DNA from: Nocardiopsis potens DSM 45234
GTDB taxonomy: Bacteria > Actinomycetota > Actinomycetes > Streptosporangiales > Streptosporangiaceae
Direction of reading: 5' to 3'
Assembly: GCF_000341105.1 (NCBI RefSeq)
Contig: NZ_ANBB01000038.1
Span: 42,442-106,441, forward strand
Length of the DNA: 64,000 nucleotides
The notes below the pieces were generated by a model. The model was not told the DNA's origin, made no database searches, and saw only the letters and a list, made by a program, of their open reading frames with translations. Of this stretch, positions 32,793 through 42,013 are shown in pieces. Within the stretch, counting starts at the first letter, position 1, and each line of letters starts with the position of its first letter. The position numbers and the translations under genes were made by a program.

Positions 32793-34153
32793 TCGCCCTC
32801 CCGCAGCCCGCGGCCGGTGGCCCGGGCCCAGTCGGCGGGGCCGCCGGCCAGGACCTGCAGGTCGGTGCGGCCGGCGCGCAGGAGGATGCCGGCCGCGGTC
32901 ATGGCGCGCTCCCCGTGCCCGCAGGCCAGGATCGCGCCCGGCGGGACGTCGGCGGCGCGGTCGGCCAGGTCGCCGAGTTCGATGTGCACGGCGCCGGAAA
33001 CGTGCCCGGCGGCGTACTCGGCCCTCTGGCGCACGTCGACGTAGGAGGCGGGCTCGGCGCGGGAGGCGGTGACGAAGGGGACCGCGGCCTGCGGGGCGCC
33101 CGCCGCCGCCCAGGCCGCCATGCCGCCGTGCAGCACCCCGGCCAGCCGCTCGTAGCCGATCTTGTAGGACTGCCAGACGATCTCCTCCGCGTCCCGGTCC
33201 TCGGCGGTGACGAAGGCGAGGGGCGCGTGGTCGGGCAGCAGCCAGCCCAGCCAGGTCGCGAACTGCTCGCGCAGCGGGATGGACAGGGCCCCGGGGATGT
33301 GGCCGGAGGCGTAGGCGGCGGCGGGTCGGGCGTCGATCACCTGGCCGCCCTCCCGCATCACCTTCGCGACCTGCTCCGGGGTGAGGGCGGGCAGCACCGG
33401 CGCGGCGTCCAGCACGGCCGGGCCGAGGCGGTTGGCCTCGGCGAGGCGGTCGAAGTAGGCGGGGTAGGAGCCCAGGCCTGCCAGCAGGCGCTCCACGAAG
33501 GCGTCCTCGCCGGGGGCGCCGAGCAGGGGGTTGGAGCGCTTCTGGGCGCCGATGGTGGTGGTCCGCTCGGCGCCGGGCGGGGCCGAGCAGAACGAGCCCG
33601 CGCCGTGGGTGGGCCAGACCGCGGTGGAATCCGGCAGGGCGGCCAGCCGGCTCAGCGAGCGGTACTGGGCGCGCGCGAGTTCCTCGGTCCGCTCGGGGCC
33701 GAGCAGGTCGGTGCGGGCGGCGGAGTCCACGATCAGCGACCCGCCGGTGAACACCCCCAGCTCCCGGGACCCGTCCAGGATCAGGAAGGACAGGTGCTCG
33801 TCGGTGTGGCCGGGGGTGGCCAGGGCGCGCAGGGTCAGCCCGCCCAGGTCGACCTCGTCCCCGTCGGCCAGCGGAACGTGGTCGAAGGCGCGGCGCCCGG
33901 CCGCGGAGGCCAGCACGGCCGCGCCCTGGTCGCGGCCGAGCTGGACGGCGCCGGAGAGGAAGTCGGCGTGCAGGTGGGTGTCGGCGGCGTAGGCGACCCG
34001 CAGGCCGCGCCGGCCGGCCGCGGCGCGGAGCGCCCGCAGGTCGCGGGCGGCGTCCACGGCCAGTGCGCGGCCGTCGCCCAGGTCGAGAAGGTAGGCGCTG
34101 TTGCCCAGCCCTTCGTCGACCAGCGGGATCAGGTGGTCGTCGGTGAAGCTCAC
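32789..34153 (-). CDS. MBL-fold / double-rhodanese protein (persulfide dioxygenase-like)
   Basis: 454 residues from GTG 34153, six bases after a perfect GGAGG. N-terminal metallo-beta-lactamase domain about 1-235: ADTHLHADFLSG (HxHxD), ATPGHTDEHLSF, and WPTHGAGSFC, the single-iron site pattern of ETHE1-like persulfide dioxygenases. Two rhodanese domains follow. The first (VIDARPAAAYASGHIPGA, PLAFVTAEDRDAE) lacks the active-site Cys. The second (YVDVRQRAEYAAGHVSGA, ILACGHGERAM) has it. Such fusions oxidise glutathione- or mycothiol-type persulfide and pass sulfane sulfur. The downstream MFS gene overlaps, and the ArsR-rhodanese regulator is divergent. Confidence 0.9.
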   Translation of the reverse strand: MSFTDDHLIPLVDEGLGNSAYLLDLGDGRALAVDAARDLRALRAAAGRRGLRVAYAADTHLHADFLSGAVQLGRDQGAAVLASAAGRRAFDHVPLADGDEVDLGGLTLRALATPGHTDEHLSFLILDGSRELGVFTGGSLIVDSAARTDLLGPERTEELARAQYRSLSRLAALPDSTAVWPTHGAGSFCSAPPGAERTTTIGAQKRSNPLLGAPGEDAFVERLLAGLGSYPAYFDRLAEANRLGPAVLDAAPVLPALTPEQVAKVMREGGQVIDARPAAAYASGHIPGALSIPLREQFATWLGWLLPDHAPLAFVTAEDRDAEEIVWQSYKIGYERLAGVLHGGMAAWAAAGAPQAAVPFVTASRAEPASYVDVRQRAEYAAGHVSGAVHIELGDLADRAADVPPGAILACGHGERAMTAAGILLRAGRTDLQVLAGGPADWARATGRGLREGE

Positions 34154-34234
34154 GGTGGTCCTCCAAGGAGCCCGGGCGCGCCCGGGACGGCGCGGCCGCT
34201 GCCTGGTCATAGCGGCGACACTCATCTACAATAT

Positions 34235-34250
34235 TCCATAGATCTATGGA
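34235..34250. promoter_or_regulatory. 16-bp perfect palindrome, probable ArsR-type operator
   Basis: TCCATAGATCTATGGA is fully palindromic and AT-rich compared with its surroundings. It lies in the 104-bp gap between the divergent MBL/rhodanese and ArsR-rhodanese genes, ending 7 bp before ATG 34258 and overlapping its ribosome site. Binding would block both directions. Confidence 0.75.
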
Positions 34251-34257
34251 GGAATCG

Positions 34258-34935
34258 ATGAGGGAAACCGCCGACCCCCGGTCCAAGACCGGGCTCTACG
34301 AGGCGTTCGCCGCCAGCGGAAAGGCGCTGGCCAGCGGAAAGAGACTGGAGCTGCTCGACCTGCTGGCGCAGGGCGAGCGCACCGTCGACGCCCTGTCCAA
34401 GGCCGCCGGGCTGAACCTGACCACGGCCTCGGCCCACCTGCAGACGCTCAAGCAGGCCGGGCTCGTGGCCGCCCGCCGCGAGGGCGTGCGCATCCACTAC
34501 CGGCTCGCCGGCGACGACGTGGCCCGGCTGCTCGCCCTGCTGCGCAAGGTCGCCGAGGCGCACCAGCACGCCGTTCCCGCCGCCCGCTCGGCCTACCTGG
34601 GCCCCGACGACACCGCGGAGATCACCCGCGAGGAGCTGCTCGCCCGCGCCGAGGCCGGAGAGGTGCTGGTGCTGGACGTCCGGCCGGCCGAGGAGTACCG
34701 GGCCGGGCACATCCCCGGCGCCGTCTCCATCCCGGTCGCGGAGCTGGCCGAGCGGATCGGGGAGCTGCCCGAGGAGACCGAGGTGGTGGTCTACTGCCGC
34801 GGCGAGTACTGCGTACTGGCCTATGAGGCGGTGCGGATGCTGGCCGAGCGCGGGCGCAGGGCCGTCCGCCTGCACGACGGGATGCTGGAGTGGCGCCTGG
34901 CCGACATGCCGGTGCACTCCGGGGAGCCGTCGTGA
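34258..34935 (+). CDS. ArsR-family regulator fused to a rhodanese domain
   Basis: 225 residues from ATG 34258 (GGAGG five bases before; ATG 34246 is an alternative inside the operator). N-terminal winged helix about 10-100: LASGKRLELLDLLAQGERTV, KAAGLNLTTASAHLQTLKQA, REGVRIHYRLAG. C-terminal rhodanese about 120-220: VLVLDVRPAEEYRAGHIPGA and VVVYCRGEYCVLAYEAVRML, with active-site Cys in CRGEYC and a second Cys four residues later. The fusion suggests sensing through persulfidation of the rhodanese Cys. Divergent from the MBL/rhodanese-MFS operon, which it probably represses through the palindrome between them. Confidence 0.92.
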   Translation: MRETADPRSKTGLYEAFAASGKALASGKRLELLDLLAQGERTVDALSKAAGLNLTTASAHLQTLKQAGLVAARREGVRIHYRLAGDDVARLLALLRKVAEAHQHAVPAARSAYLGPDDTAEITREELLARAEAGEVLVLDVRPAEEYRAGHIPGAVSIPVAELAERIGELPEETEVVVYCRGEYCVLAYEAVRMLAERGRRAVRLHDGMLEWRLADMPVHSGEPS

Positions 34936-35377
34936 CCCGCCGCCCCGGACGCCCCCGCTCACCGGGGCGGCGCCGCCGCACCTGACCGGCCTGCCCGGCG
35001 CCTCTCCGGCGGCGACGCCTGCGGGGCCCGGGAACAGGTCGCCGACCTCATCGGTGCCGCCCCGGCAATATCGTCTTCACCGCCTCCGGCGGCCGAGGCC
35101 GACCTGCTCGCCCTGCGCGGCGCACTGCCGGGCTGAGCGGCCCGGAAAAGCGGGGACCGGAACCGAAGGATTCCGGCCCCACGCGGCACTCCCGACACAT
35201 TCCGCCCCGAACCCCGCTGGACGCCCGCCCCGCACTCGGGAAAACCTTCAACGGAGGAGCACACGAAACGAGAAACCTCCTCTGTCCTTTTCCGGTCAGT
35301 TCCTTCGGAAGGTTGGCCCTGCCACCCCCAAGATGACACTCTTGAATGAATGCACCCCTTTTTCGATAGGACGGGTC
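34936..35377. other. Intergenic region, promoter of the small secreted protein
   Basis: A 440-bp gap. The first 200 bp are GC-rich, with a hairpin-capable GCGGCCCGG segment but no gene. The last 130 bp (35250-35377) are clearly less GC-rich and probably hold the promoter and leader of the next gene; no firm -35/-10 pair was identified. Confidence 0.4.
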
Positions 35378-35758
35378 GTGTACAAGAAGATCATCGCCGT
35401 ACTGACCATCGCCGCAGCGACCCTGCTGATCAGCGCTCCTGCGGCCCACGCCCACTACGTCCGGTACTCTTGGGACCCCGGGTGCGGCCCCATCGGAATG
35501 TCGCAGTGCGGCTACTCCAGCGTCAGCAAGACCCACAAAACGGTTTACGCCTGCGACACCTATGCCGACGGGGTCGGCCTGTGGACCAAATACGTGCGCT
35601 CGGACGGCGTCTCGGGGATCGTGAAGGACGGGAACGGATCTAAATCGGGGTGCGGGAAATACACCGCCCCGTCCGGAAAGTACATCGACCGGATCAGGCC
35701 CTGCCGGAACCACGGCTCCTACATCACGTGCCTGGAGAAGTGGAAGTACATCGAATGA
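35378..35758 (+). CDS. Small secreted Cys-rich protein of unknown function
   Basis: 126 residues from GTG 35378. A clear signal peptide (YKKIIAVLTIAAATLLISA, cleavage after AHA) precedes a mature part of about 95 residues with six Cys (GCGPIGMSQC, YACDTY, SGCGKY, PCRNHGSY, ITCLEK), enough for three disulfides, and many aromatic and Lys residues. The base composition is lower in GC than flanking genes. An upstream ATG at about 35333 would add residues before the signal and is less likely. No family recognised; extracellular location is the only supported statement. Confidence 0.75.
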   Translation: MYKKIIAVLTIAAATLLISAPAAHAHYVRYSWDPGCGPIGMSQCGYSSVSKTHKTVYACDTYADGVGLWTKYVRSDGVSGIVKDGNGSKSGCGKYTAPSGKYIDRIRPCRNHGSYITCLEKWKYIE

Positions 35759-36073
35759 TTCCGACGGCTGAACGGCCGGTGTGCTCCCGGCCTCCCCACC
35801 CGGCCGTTTCCCGGTGACGCGGGCGGCCTCCCGGGGTCCGGGAGCACGCGGCGGCGGCCCCGGGCGAGCTCAGGACTCATCGGGCGGGCCGAGTACGGTG
35901 TCGGCGATCCAGGCGCATTCGATCCAGGCCGTCGGTTCCGCGGACCGGGCGGTCCCGGCGAAGTGAGGCTCTCCGTCGTGCATGCGGCCGCTGTGCCGTC
36001 TCGACCCGGTCGGGACGCGAGCCCGGGTGCGGACGGTGCCCGGCGGCCTCCGCCCGGGGCGCGGGCGGCCGGG
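35759..36073. other. Gap with one possible 37-residue minus-strand ORF
   Basis: Between the secreted protein and the SARP gene. A short minus-strand frame, 35983 down to 35870 (starting MHDGEPHFAGTARS and ending GPPDES), has good third-position GC bias but no ribosome site, so it is left unassigned. Nothing else is seen. Confidence 0.3.
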
Positions 36074-38803
36074 TCAGCCCGGGGCCGCGGGCGCGGCCGC
36101 CGCCGGGCGGGGGCCGGCCGTGGCCGCCAGGCGGGCGGCGGCCTCCGCCGCGCCCCGCTCATAGGAGCGCTCCGCGGCGAGGCGGAGCGCCCGCCCGTAG
36201 AGGCGCCGCGCCCCCTCGTCCTCGCCCCGGTCCGCCGCCGCGTGCCCCAGGCAGAGCAGCACCTCGACCGCCTCGCCCCACAGGCCCAGCTCCTCGGCGC
36301 CGCGCAGGCCCTCTTCGAGCAGGGCCGCGGCGTCGGCGCGGTCCCGGTCGGCCCCGGCCGCTCGGGCCAGGGCGCCGCCCGCGCGCAGCCGCCCCCAGCG
36401 GTCCCCCGCCGCGCCGAAGAGCTCGGCGCTGCGCCGGGCGTCCGCCCGGGCGGCGGCCGCCTCGCCCGCGTCGGCGCGGTGGTCGGCGCGCTCCGCCAGC
36501 GCGGCGGCCTCGCCCCACCGGTCGCCGGCCGCGCGGGCGGCGGCCAGCGCCTCCTCGACGAGGCGGCGCGCCGCGGCGCGGTCGCCCTCCCGGTAGAGGG
36601 AGGTGCCCACCGCGCAGAGCAGCCGGGCGCGCAGCGCCGGCCCGGCCGCGTCGGCCCGGCCCGGGCGGCCCTCGAAGGAGGCCAGCCAGGCCTCGGCGAC
36701 GGCGCGCGCGGCCGGCGGGCCGCCCGGCAGGGCGAGCGCGGCGGCCAGCGAGCGCCGCGCCTCGCTCCGCCGGCTGCGCAGTGACCAGTACCAGGCCAGC
36801 GCGTTGACCAGGCGCAGCGCCGGCCCGGCACCGTCCCGGCGCAGAGCCAGCTCCAGGGCGCGGCGCAGGTTGACCGTCTCGGCGTCCAGCTCCGCCAGGG
36901 CGCGGCGCTGCCCCGCGCCGCGCAGCCGCTCGTCCGCCGACTCCGCCCGCTCGGTGTGGAAGTCGGTGAACCGGCGGCGCACCTCCTCGGCCTCCCCCGC
37001 CTCCGCCAGCCTTTCGGCGCTGTAGGCGGCCACCGACTCCAGCAGCCGGAACCGGTCGCCGTCGCGGACCACCAGCGACCGGTCGACCAGGCGGGAGAGC
37101 GCGTCGAGCACGCCGGCGCCGCCCGGCGTCCCTTCGGCGCACAGGGCCCGGGCGGCCTCCGGGGTGGCGCCGTCCGGGCTCACCGCGAGGCGGCGCAGGA
37201 CCGTGCGCTCGCCGTCGGCCAGCAGCCCCCAGCTCCAGTCGATCATCGCGCGCAGCGTCTGCTGCCGGGTGGGGCGGCCGCGGCCCGGGCCGGTGGGCAG
37301 GGCGAAGCGGTCGTCCAGCCCGGCGGCGATCCGCTCGGGGGCCAGCGCCCGGATGCGGGCCGCCACCAGCTCGATGGCGAGCGGGATGCCGTCCAGCCGG
37401 CGGCAGATCGCGGCGACGGCGGGGGCGTTCTCCTCGGTCAGTTCGAACCCCGGGGAAGCGGCCCGGGCCCGCTCGGTGAAGAGCCGCACCGCGCCGGCGG
37501 CGGCGATCCGCTCCGCGCCCCCGCCGGGGGCGGCCTCGGGCAGGGTCAGCGGCGGCAGCGGGAGCACCGTCTCGCCGGGGACGTCCAGCGCCTCCTGGGA
37601 GGTCACCAGGGTGCGCACCTCGGGGGCGGCGGCCTGCAGCGCGCCGGCCACCTCGGCGACCTGGGCCACCACGTGCTCGCAATTGTCCAGCAGCAGGACG
37701 AGCCGCTGTCCGGCGAGCGCGCCGCAGAGCCACTCCACCAGGCCGGCCGGTTCCGCGCCGGCCGCGCCCTCGCACAGCCCCAGCGCGGTGACGATCCGCT
37801 CGGCGACGTCGTCGGGCGTGCAGCGGCGGTGCAGTCCGGCGAGTTCGACCAGCCACGCGCCGCCGGGGAAGTCCGGGCGCAGCGAGCGCACCGCGGCCAG
37901 CGCCAGCCGGGTCTTGCCGACGCCGCCGGGCCCGGTCACGGTCAGCAGGCGGGCGCCGTCGGCGGCGCGGAGCGTCCGGCGCAGGCGCCCGGTCTCCTCC
38001 TCCCGGCCGATCAGCGGGGTGGCCGGTGCGGGCAGGTTGGTGCGCGGGCGCTCCTCCGGGCGGGGCGGCGGGGCCGGCCGCGCGCCCTCGCCGCGCAGGA
38101 CCGCGGTGTGCGCCTCGCGGACCTGCGGGCCGGGGTCGACGCCGAGCTCGTCGCGGAGCCGGGTCCGCAGCCGGTGGAAGGCGTCCAGGGCCTCCCGGCG
38201 GCGGCCGGCGGCGTGCAGGGCCCGCATGTGCAGGGCCTGCAGGCGCTCCCGCAGCGGGTGCTCGCCGACCAGCTCCCGCAGGTCGGGGAGGGCGCCGTCG
38301 GCGTCGCCGAGTTCGATGCGCGCCTCGGCCAGGCATTCGGCCGCGTCCAGGCGCAGCTCCTCCAGGCGGGCGGCCTCGGCCCGGGTGAACGCCGCGTCGG
38401 CGAGGTCGGCGTAGGCCGGGCCCCGCCACAGCCCGAGCGCCCCGGTGAGCAGCCGGACCCGCTCGCTCGGGTCGGCGCGGTGCGCCTCCTCGGCGGCGCC
38501 GCGGAACCGCTCCGCGTCGAGCCCGCCCTCCTCCAGGCGGATCCGGTAGCCGGCCGGGGTGCGCACCACCTGGTCGGCACCGAGGGCCCGACGCAGCTGG
38601 GAGATCTTGGTCTGCAGGGTGTTGAGCGGGTTCCCGGGCGGGCGACCCTCCCACAGGTCCTCGATCAGCCGGTCGGCGGAGACCGGGGCGCCCCCGTGCA
38701 CCAGCAGGGCGGCCAGGACGGCCCGGACCTTCGCCTCGGGGACCGCCACCCGCTCCCCGCCGGAACCCCGCGCCTCCAGCGGACCGAGCACCCCGTAACG
38801 CAT
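36074..38803 (-). CDS. SARP-family regulator with NB-ARC ATPase and TPR-like domain (AfsR type)
   Basis: 909 residues. OmpR-like DNA-binding domain about 1-90 (RYGVLGPLEARGSG, VSADRLIEDLWEGRPP, LQTKISQLRRALGAD). Bacterial transcriptional activation domain about 95-240 (LRERLQALHMRALHAAGRRR, LRDELGVDPGPQV). NB-ARC with Walker A GPGGVGKT at 291-298, Walker B LVLLLDNCEHV and GIPLAIELVAARI. An Ala-rich helical C-terminal half of about 350 residues consistent with TPRs follows. AfsR-like SARPs bind direct heptamer repeats and activate antibiotic genes. It is more than 20 kb from the NRPS cluster, and no target is proven. Divergent from a DHA2-type drug pump. Confidence 0.93.
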   Translation of the reverse strand: MRYGVLGPLEARGSGGERVAVPEAKVRAVLAALLVHGGAPVSADRLIEDLWEGRPPGNPLNTLQTKISQLRRALGADQVVRTPAGYRIRLEEGGLDAERFRGAAEEAHRADPSERVRLLTGALGLWRGPAYADLADAAFTRAEAARLEELRLDAAECLAEARIELGDADGALPDLRELVGEHPLRERLQALHMRALHAAGRRREALDAFHRLRTRLRDELGVDPGPQVREAHTAVLRGEGARPAPPPRPEERPRTNLPAPATPLIGREEETGRLRRTLRAADGARLLTVTGPGGVGKTRLALAAVRSLRPDFPGGAWLVELAGLHRRCTPDDVAERIVTALGLCEGAAGAEPAGLVEWLCGALAGQRLVLLLDNCEHVVAQVAEVAGALQAAAPEVRTLVTSQEALDVPGETVLPLPPLTLPEAAPGGGAERIAAAGAVRLFTERARAASPGFELTEENAPAVAAICRRLDGIPLAIELVAARIRALAPERIAAGLDDRFALPTGPGRGRPTRQQTLRAMIDWSWGLLADGERTVLRRLAVSPDGATPEAARALCAEGTPGGAGVLDALSRLVDRSLVVRDGDRFRLLESVAAYSAERLAEAGEAEEVRRRFTDFHTERAESADERLRGAGQRRALAELDAETVNLRRALELALRRDGAGPALRLVNALAWYWSLRSRRSEARRSLAAALALPGGPPAARAVAEAWLASFEGRPGRADAAGPALRARLLCAVGTSLYREGDRAAARRLVEEALAAARAAGDRWGEAAALAERADHRADAGEAAAARADARRSAELFGAAGDRWGRLRAGGALARAAGADRDRADAAALLEEGLRGAEELGLWGEAVEVLLCLGHAAADRGEDEGARRLYGRALRLAAERSYERGAAEAAARLAATAGPRPAAAAPAAPG

Positions 38804-39127
38804 GCGCCCAGCCTAGACGTCCCGGCCGCGGGGGCGGCTCTTCCCGGCCCGTCCGGCCCGCGGAGAGAGGGCCTTCACAGAGCGGGCGGCGCGGCCTCCC
38901 GGATGCAGGCCCGGACCTCCTCTCCGGTGTGCGCCCGGCGGGCCCGCGGAAGCGCCGCGGCGGAGGGCCGGGGCGTCGGCGTGCACGGGGACGGGTGATC
39001 GCGGGTCCGAGGGGCGAATGGGCCCGGTTCTCCGCGCCGCCGGTCCGCCGTCCCCAGGCTTTCGTGCGCGGCCCGTGCGCGGTCCCTTCCAGGGTGAAGG
39101 CACCTCTCGACGACGAAGGGACCTTCG
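38804..39127. promoter_or_regulatory. Divergent region between SARP and MFS genes with inverted repeat
   Basis: GTCCCTTC (39082-39089) and GAAGGGAC (39115-39122) are exact complements, 33 bp apart. A third GAAGG lies between at 39096-39100. They sit directly before the MFS start (39128) and could be regulator sites. The rest of the 324-bp gap has no supported gene. Confidence 0.4.
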
Positions 39128-40684
39128 ATGACCGACCGGAACCGGCACCGGGCCGGGCCCGCGGAGTGGGCGGGACTGGCCGTCCTCGCCCTGCCGACCG
39201 TGCTGCTGGGCCTGGACCTCACCGTGCTGCACCTGGCGCTGCCCTCGCTCGCGGCGGACCTGCGCCCCAGCGCCGCCCAGCAGCTGTGGATCGTGGACGC
39301 CTACGGGTTCCTGATCGCGGGCCTGCTCATCACCATGGGGACGCTGGGCGACCGGATCGGGCGGCGGCGCCTGCTGATGATCGGCGGCGCCGGCTTCACG
39401 GCGGCCTCGGTGGCGGCCGCCTACGCGCCCACCCCGGAGCTGCTCATCGCCGCCCGCGCCGTGCTGGGCGCGGCCGGCGCCACCCTGATGCCGTCCACCC
39501 TGGCGCTGATCGGCGACATGTTCCGCGACCCGCGGCAGCGGGCGCTGGCCATCGGGCTGTGGACCACGTTCTTCGCCGGCGGGATGGCCGCCGGGCCGCT
39601 GGTCGGCGGCGCGCTGCTGGAGCGCTTCTGGTGGGGGTCGGCCTTCCTGATCGCGGTCCCGGTGATCGGGGCGATGCTGGCCCTGGCCCCGTTCCTGCTG
39701 CCGGAGCACCGCGCCGTCCGGCGCGGCCGGCTCGACCTTCCCGGCGTCGCCCTGTCCCTGGCCGCGGTCCTGCCGGTGGTCTATGCGGTCAAGGGGTTCG
39801 CCGAGGAGGGGCCGTCCCCGGCGGTGCTCGCCGCGGCGGCGGCCGGCGCGGTCTTCGCCGTGCTGTTCGTGCGCCGGCAGCGGTCCCTGGACGACCCGCT
39901 GCTGGACGTCTCCCTCTTCGGCGGCCGCGCCTTCACCACCGCCCTGGCCGTGATGCTGGTCGGACTGGTGGGCGTGGGCGGGACCATGCTGCTCACCACG
40001 CAGTACCTGCAGCTGGTGGAGGGGCTGTCCCCGATGGCGGCCGGCCTCTGGTTCGGGCCGCCCGCGCTGATGATGATGGTCTCGGCGATCGCGGCGCCGG
40101 TGCTGACCCGGTGGGTCCGGCCGGGGTCGGTGCTGGCGGGGGTGCTGGTGCTCTCCGCGGTGGGCTACGCCCTGCTGGGGGCGGTCGGGCCCGGCGCCGG
40201 ACCGGTCCCGGTGGTGGCCGCGTTCTCCCTGGTCTACCTGGGTCTGGGGGCGATCGCGGCGCTCGGCACCGACCTGGTGGTCGGCGCCGCGCCGCCGGAG
40301 AAGGCCGGGTCGGCCTCGGCCGTCTCGGAGATGGTGCAGGAGCTCGGCCTGGCCGCGGGCGTCGCCCTGGTGGGCAGCCTGGCCGCGGCCGTCTACTCCG
40401 CCCGGATGGGGCCGGAGGTCCTGGCCGGCCTGCCCGCCGGCACCGCCCGCGCGGTGGAGAGCGGCCTGGCCGGGGCCGCCTCCGTGGCCGACCGGGTCCC
40501 CGAGGGGGTGTCGGCGCGGGCCGAGGAGGCGTTCATGGCGGGGCTGAACACCGCCGGCTGGGTCGGGGCGGCGGCCGCCCTGGTGCTGGCCGGTGCGGCG
40601 GCGGTGGCGCTGCGCGGCTCCGGGGGTTCCCCGGAGGGCGGGGCTCCCGGCGGCCTGGAGGCCGCGGCGCAGCACAGGGGCTGA
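39128..40684 (+). CDS. DHA2-family (EmrB/QacA) MFS drug transporter, 14 helices
   Basis: 518 residues. LDLTVLHLALPSLAADL in helix 1 is the DHA2 signature (motif D1). WIVDAYGFLIAGLLITMG and GDRIGRRRLLM (motif A) follow, with GPLVGGALLERFWWG as motif C in helix 5. Length and hydrophobic pattern fit 14 helices, so it is a proton-driven exporter of drugs or toxic metabolites. The gene is divergent from the SARP regulator, and its upstream region contains inverted GAAGGGAC sites. An aminoterminal run of charged residues precedes the first helix as usual. Confidence 0.9.
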   Translation: MTDRNRHRAGPAEWAGLAVLALPTVLLGLDLTVLHLALPSLAADLRPSAAQQLWIVDAYGFLIAGLLITMGTLGDRIGRRRLLMIGGAGFTAASVAAAYAPTPELLIAARAVLGAAGATLMPSTLALIGDMFRDPRQRALAIGLWTTFFAGGMAAGPLVGGALLERFWWGSAFLIAVPVIGAMLALAPFLLPEHRAVRRGRLDLPGVALSLAAVLPVVYAVKGFAEEGPSPAVLAAAAAGAVFAVLFVRRQRSLDDPLLDVSLFGGRAFTTALAVMLVGLVGVGGTMLLTTQYLQLVEGLSPMAAGLWFGPPALMMMVSAIAAPVLTRWVRPGSVLAGVLVLSAVGYALLGAVGPGAGPVPVVAAFSLVYLGLGAIAALGTDLVVGAAPPEKAGSASAVSEMVQELGLAAGVALVGSLAAAVYSARMGPEVLAGLPAGTARAVESGLAGAASVADRVPEGVSARAEEAFMAGLNTAGWVGAAAALVLAGAAAVALRGSGGSPEGGAPGGLEAAAQHRG

Positions 40685-40695
40685 ACCGGCCGCGC

Positions 40696-41661
40696 TCAGA
40701 AGCAGGTTCTGGTGTCGATGCGCAACGGGCGCCCGGCCGGGAGCGGCGGCCCGGCCGGGGCCTCCAGCGGGACGTCCGACCGGTCGACGCGGGGCGGGCC
40801 GCCGTCCGGGGCGGGTCTCACCCGGCCCGTCAGGTCGTACTCGACGATCGGGCGGCCGGGCCGGTGGAGGTGCAGGACGATCGCGCCGTCCTCGTCCGCG
40901 AGGTCTTCGGCCGGATCGGTTCCGTCGGAGCCCAGCAGCGCGTCGGCGTGGTCGCACGCCTCGGCGGCGGAGGCGAACAGCAGGAACCGGTGGTCCTCGT
41001 TGTTGTTGTCGATCGGGAAGAGGACCCGGAGCAGGGCGAACGCGTGGCTCCCGTGGCCGGTCGGGGAGACGTGAGGCCGTTCGCCCCACATCACCGCCCC
41101 GTCCCACGACCGCCGCCCGGGGGCCGCCCGGCCGGCGGGGAGCGCGCCGAGGTGCCTCAGGCAGGCGTCGGCGCAGACCTCCCCCGGGTCGCGGAGGAGC
41201 GCCTCCCGATAGGCCTCGACGGCGCCGTCCCGGTCGCCGGACCAGGTGAGCGCGTGTCCCAGCTGCAGCGGCACCAGGGCGTCCTCGGGGTCGGCGTCCA
41301 GGGCCGCCCTCGCCGCCCGGACGGCCTGCTCGGCGAGCGGCCGGGTGAGGCCCTCCGGGTCGTATTCGCCCATTCCGCCGAGGTCCGGGCCGTCCTCGTC
41401 GTCGAAATCGGCGTCCACCCTGGAGATCACCGAGTGCCGCAGGGCGAATCCGGCCGCCGTGGAGCGGAGGACGGCGAGGGTCGCGGCGGTCTCCGCGTCG
41501 CCGGGGGCGCTCTTCTGCTCGGCCTCGTCGCAGAGGCGCCGCGTCTCCGCCAGCGGGGCGAGGGCGCCGTCCTCCCAGCCGAGATGCCGCACCCAGAACT
41601 CGCAGTCGCAGAGCGAGCGGCTCGCCCTGATGAGCAGGGAACGCACAACGCTGTCAGCCAT
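40696..41661 (-). CDS. TPR-containing cytoplasmic protein of unknown function
   Basis: 321 residues from ATG 41661. The N-terminal half is rich in Cys/Asp/Glu (LCDCEFWVRHLGW, VDADFDDEDGPDLG). The middle contains a tetratricopeptide-like pair (ALDADPEDALVPLQLGHALT, DGAVEAYREALLRDPGE), followed by a domain with ALLRVLFPIDNNNEDHRFLL and AIVLHLHRPGRPIVEYDLTG, perhaps a small beta fold. No enzyme motif is seen. It converges with the MFS gene, whose stop is 11 bp away. No ribosome site is strong, so the start is uncertain. Confidence 0.7.
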   Translation of the reverse strand: MADSVVRSLLIRASRSLCDCEFWVRHLGWEDGALAPLAETRRLCDEAEQKSAPGDAETAATLAVLRSTAAGFALRHSVISRVDADFDDEDGPDLGGMGEYDPEGLTRPLAEQAVRAARAALDADPEDALVPLQLGHALTWSGDRDGAVEAYREALLRDPGEVCADACLRHLGALPAGRAAPGRRSWDGAVMWGERPHVSPTGHGSHAFALLRVLFPIDNNNEDHRFLLFASAAEACDHADALLGSDGTDPAEDLADEDGAIVLHLHRPGRPIVEYDLTGRVRPAPDGGPPRVDRSDVPLEAPAGPPLPAGRPLRIDTRTCF

Positions 41662-42013
41662 GCCACGGCAAACTACACCATTTCCCGGAAAACCGGTCCG
41701 AACCCCGCCGTCGCACGCAGACGGAGCCCCGAACCTCATAGCGGATCACCGAAAAGCGGTTTTCCTGCTCACCGCTTCAACGGATTCTCACCCCTCCACG
41801 TCCCCCAATACCGACATTTACCGCAAATATATTCCGGAACACGGAACTGACGCCCGCAACCGCCACACAGGGTTTCGAACCGGTCGCAGTACGGTTAAGC
41901 ACGTGGTATCCCTTTTCGCGACCGGAAAAGCGGAAAACCCGCGGCCGGATCCCGCTCCGTTCGGCCCTCCCCGGTCCGGTCACCGCCATCGCTCCGAGAT
42001 TGGGACCCCTCCC
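41662..42013. promoter_or_regulatory. AT-richer divergent intergenic region
   Basis: About 350 bp between the TPR protein gene and the next rightward gene, clearly less GC-rich (for example accgcaaatatattccgg near 41820). It should contain promoters for both directions. I see no gene, and no clear operator apart from loose repeats of the form CGGAAAAGCGG near 41930. Confidence 0.4.
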
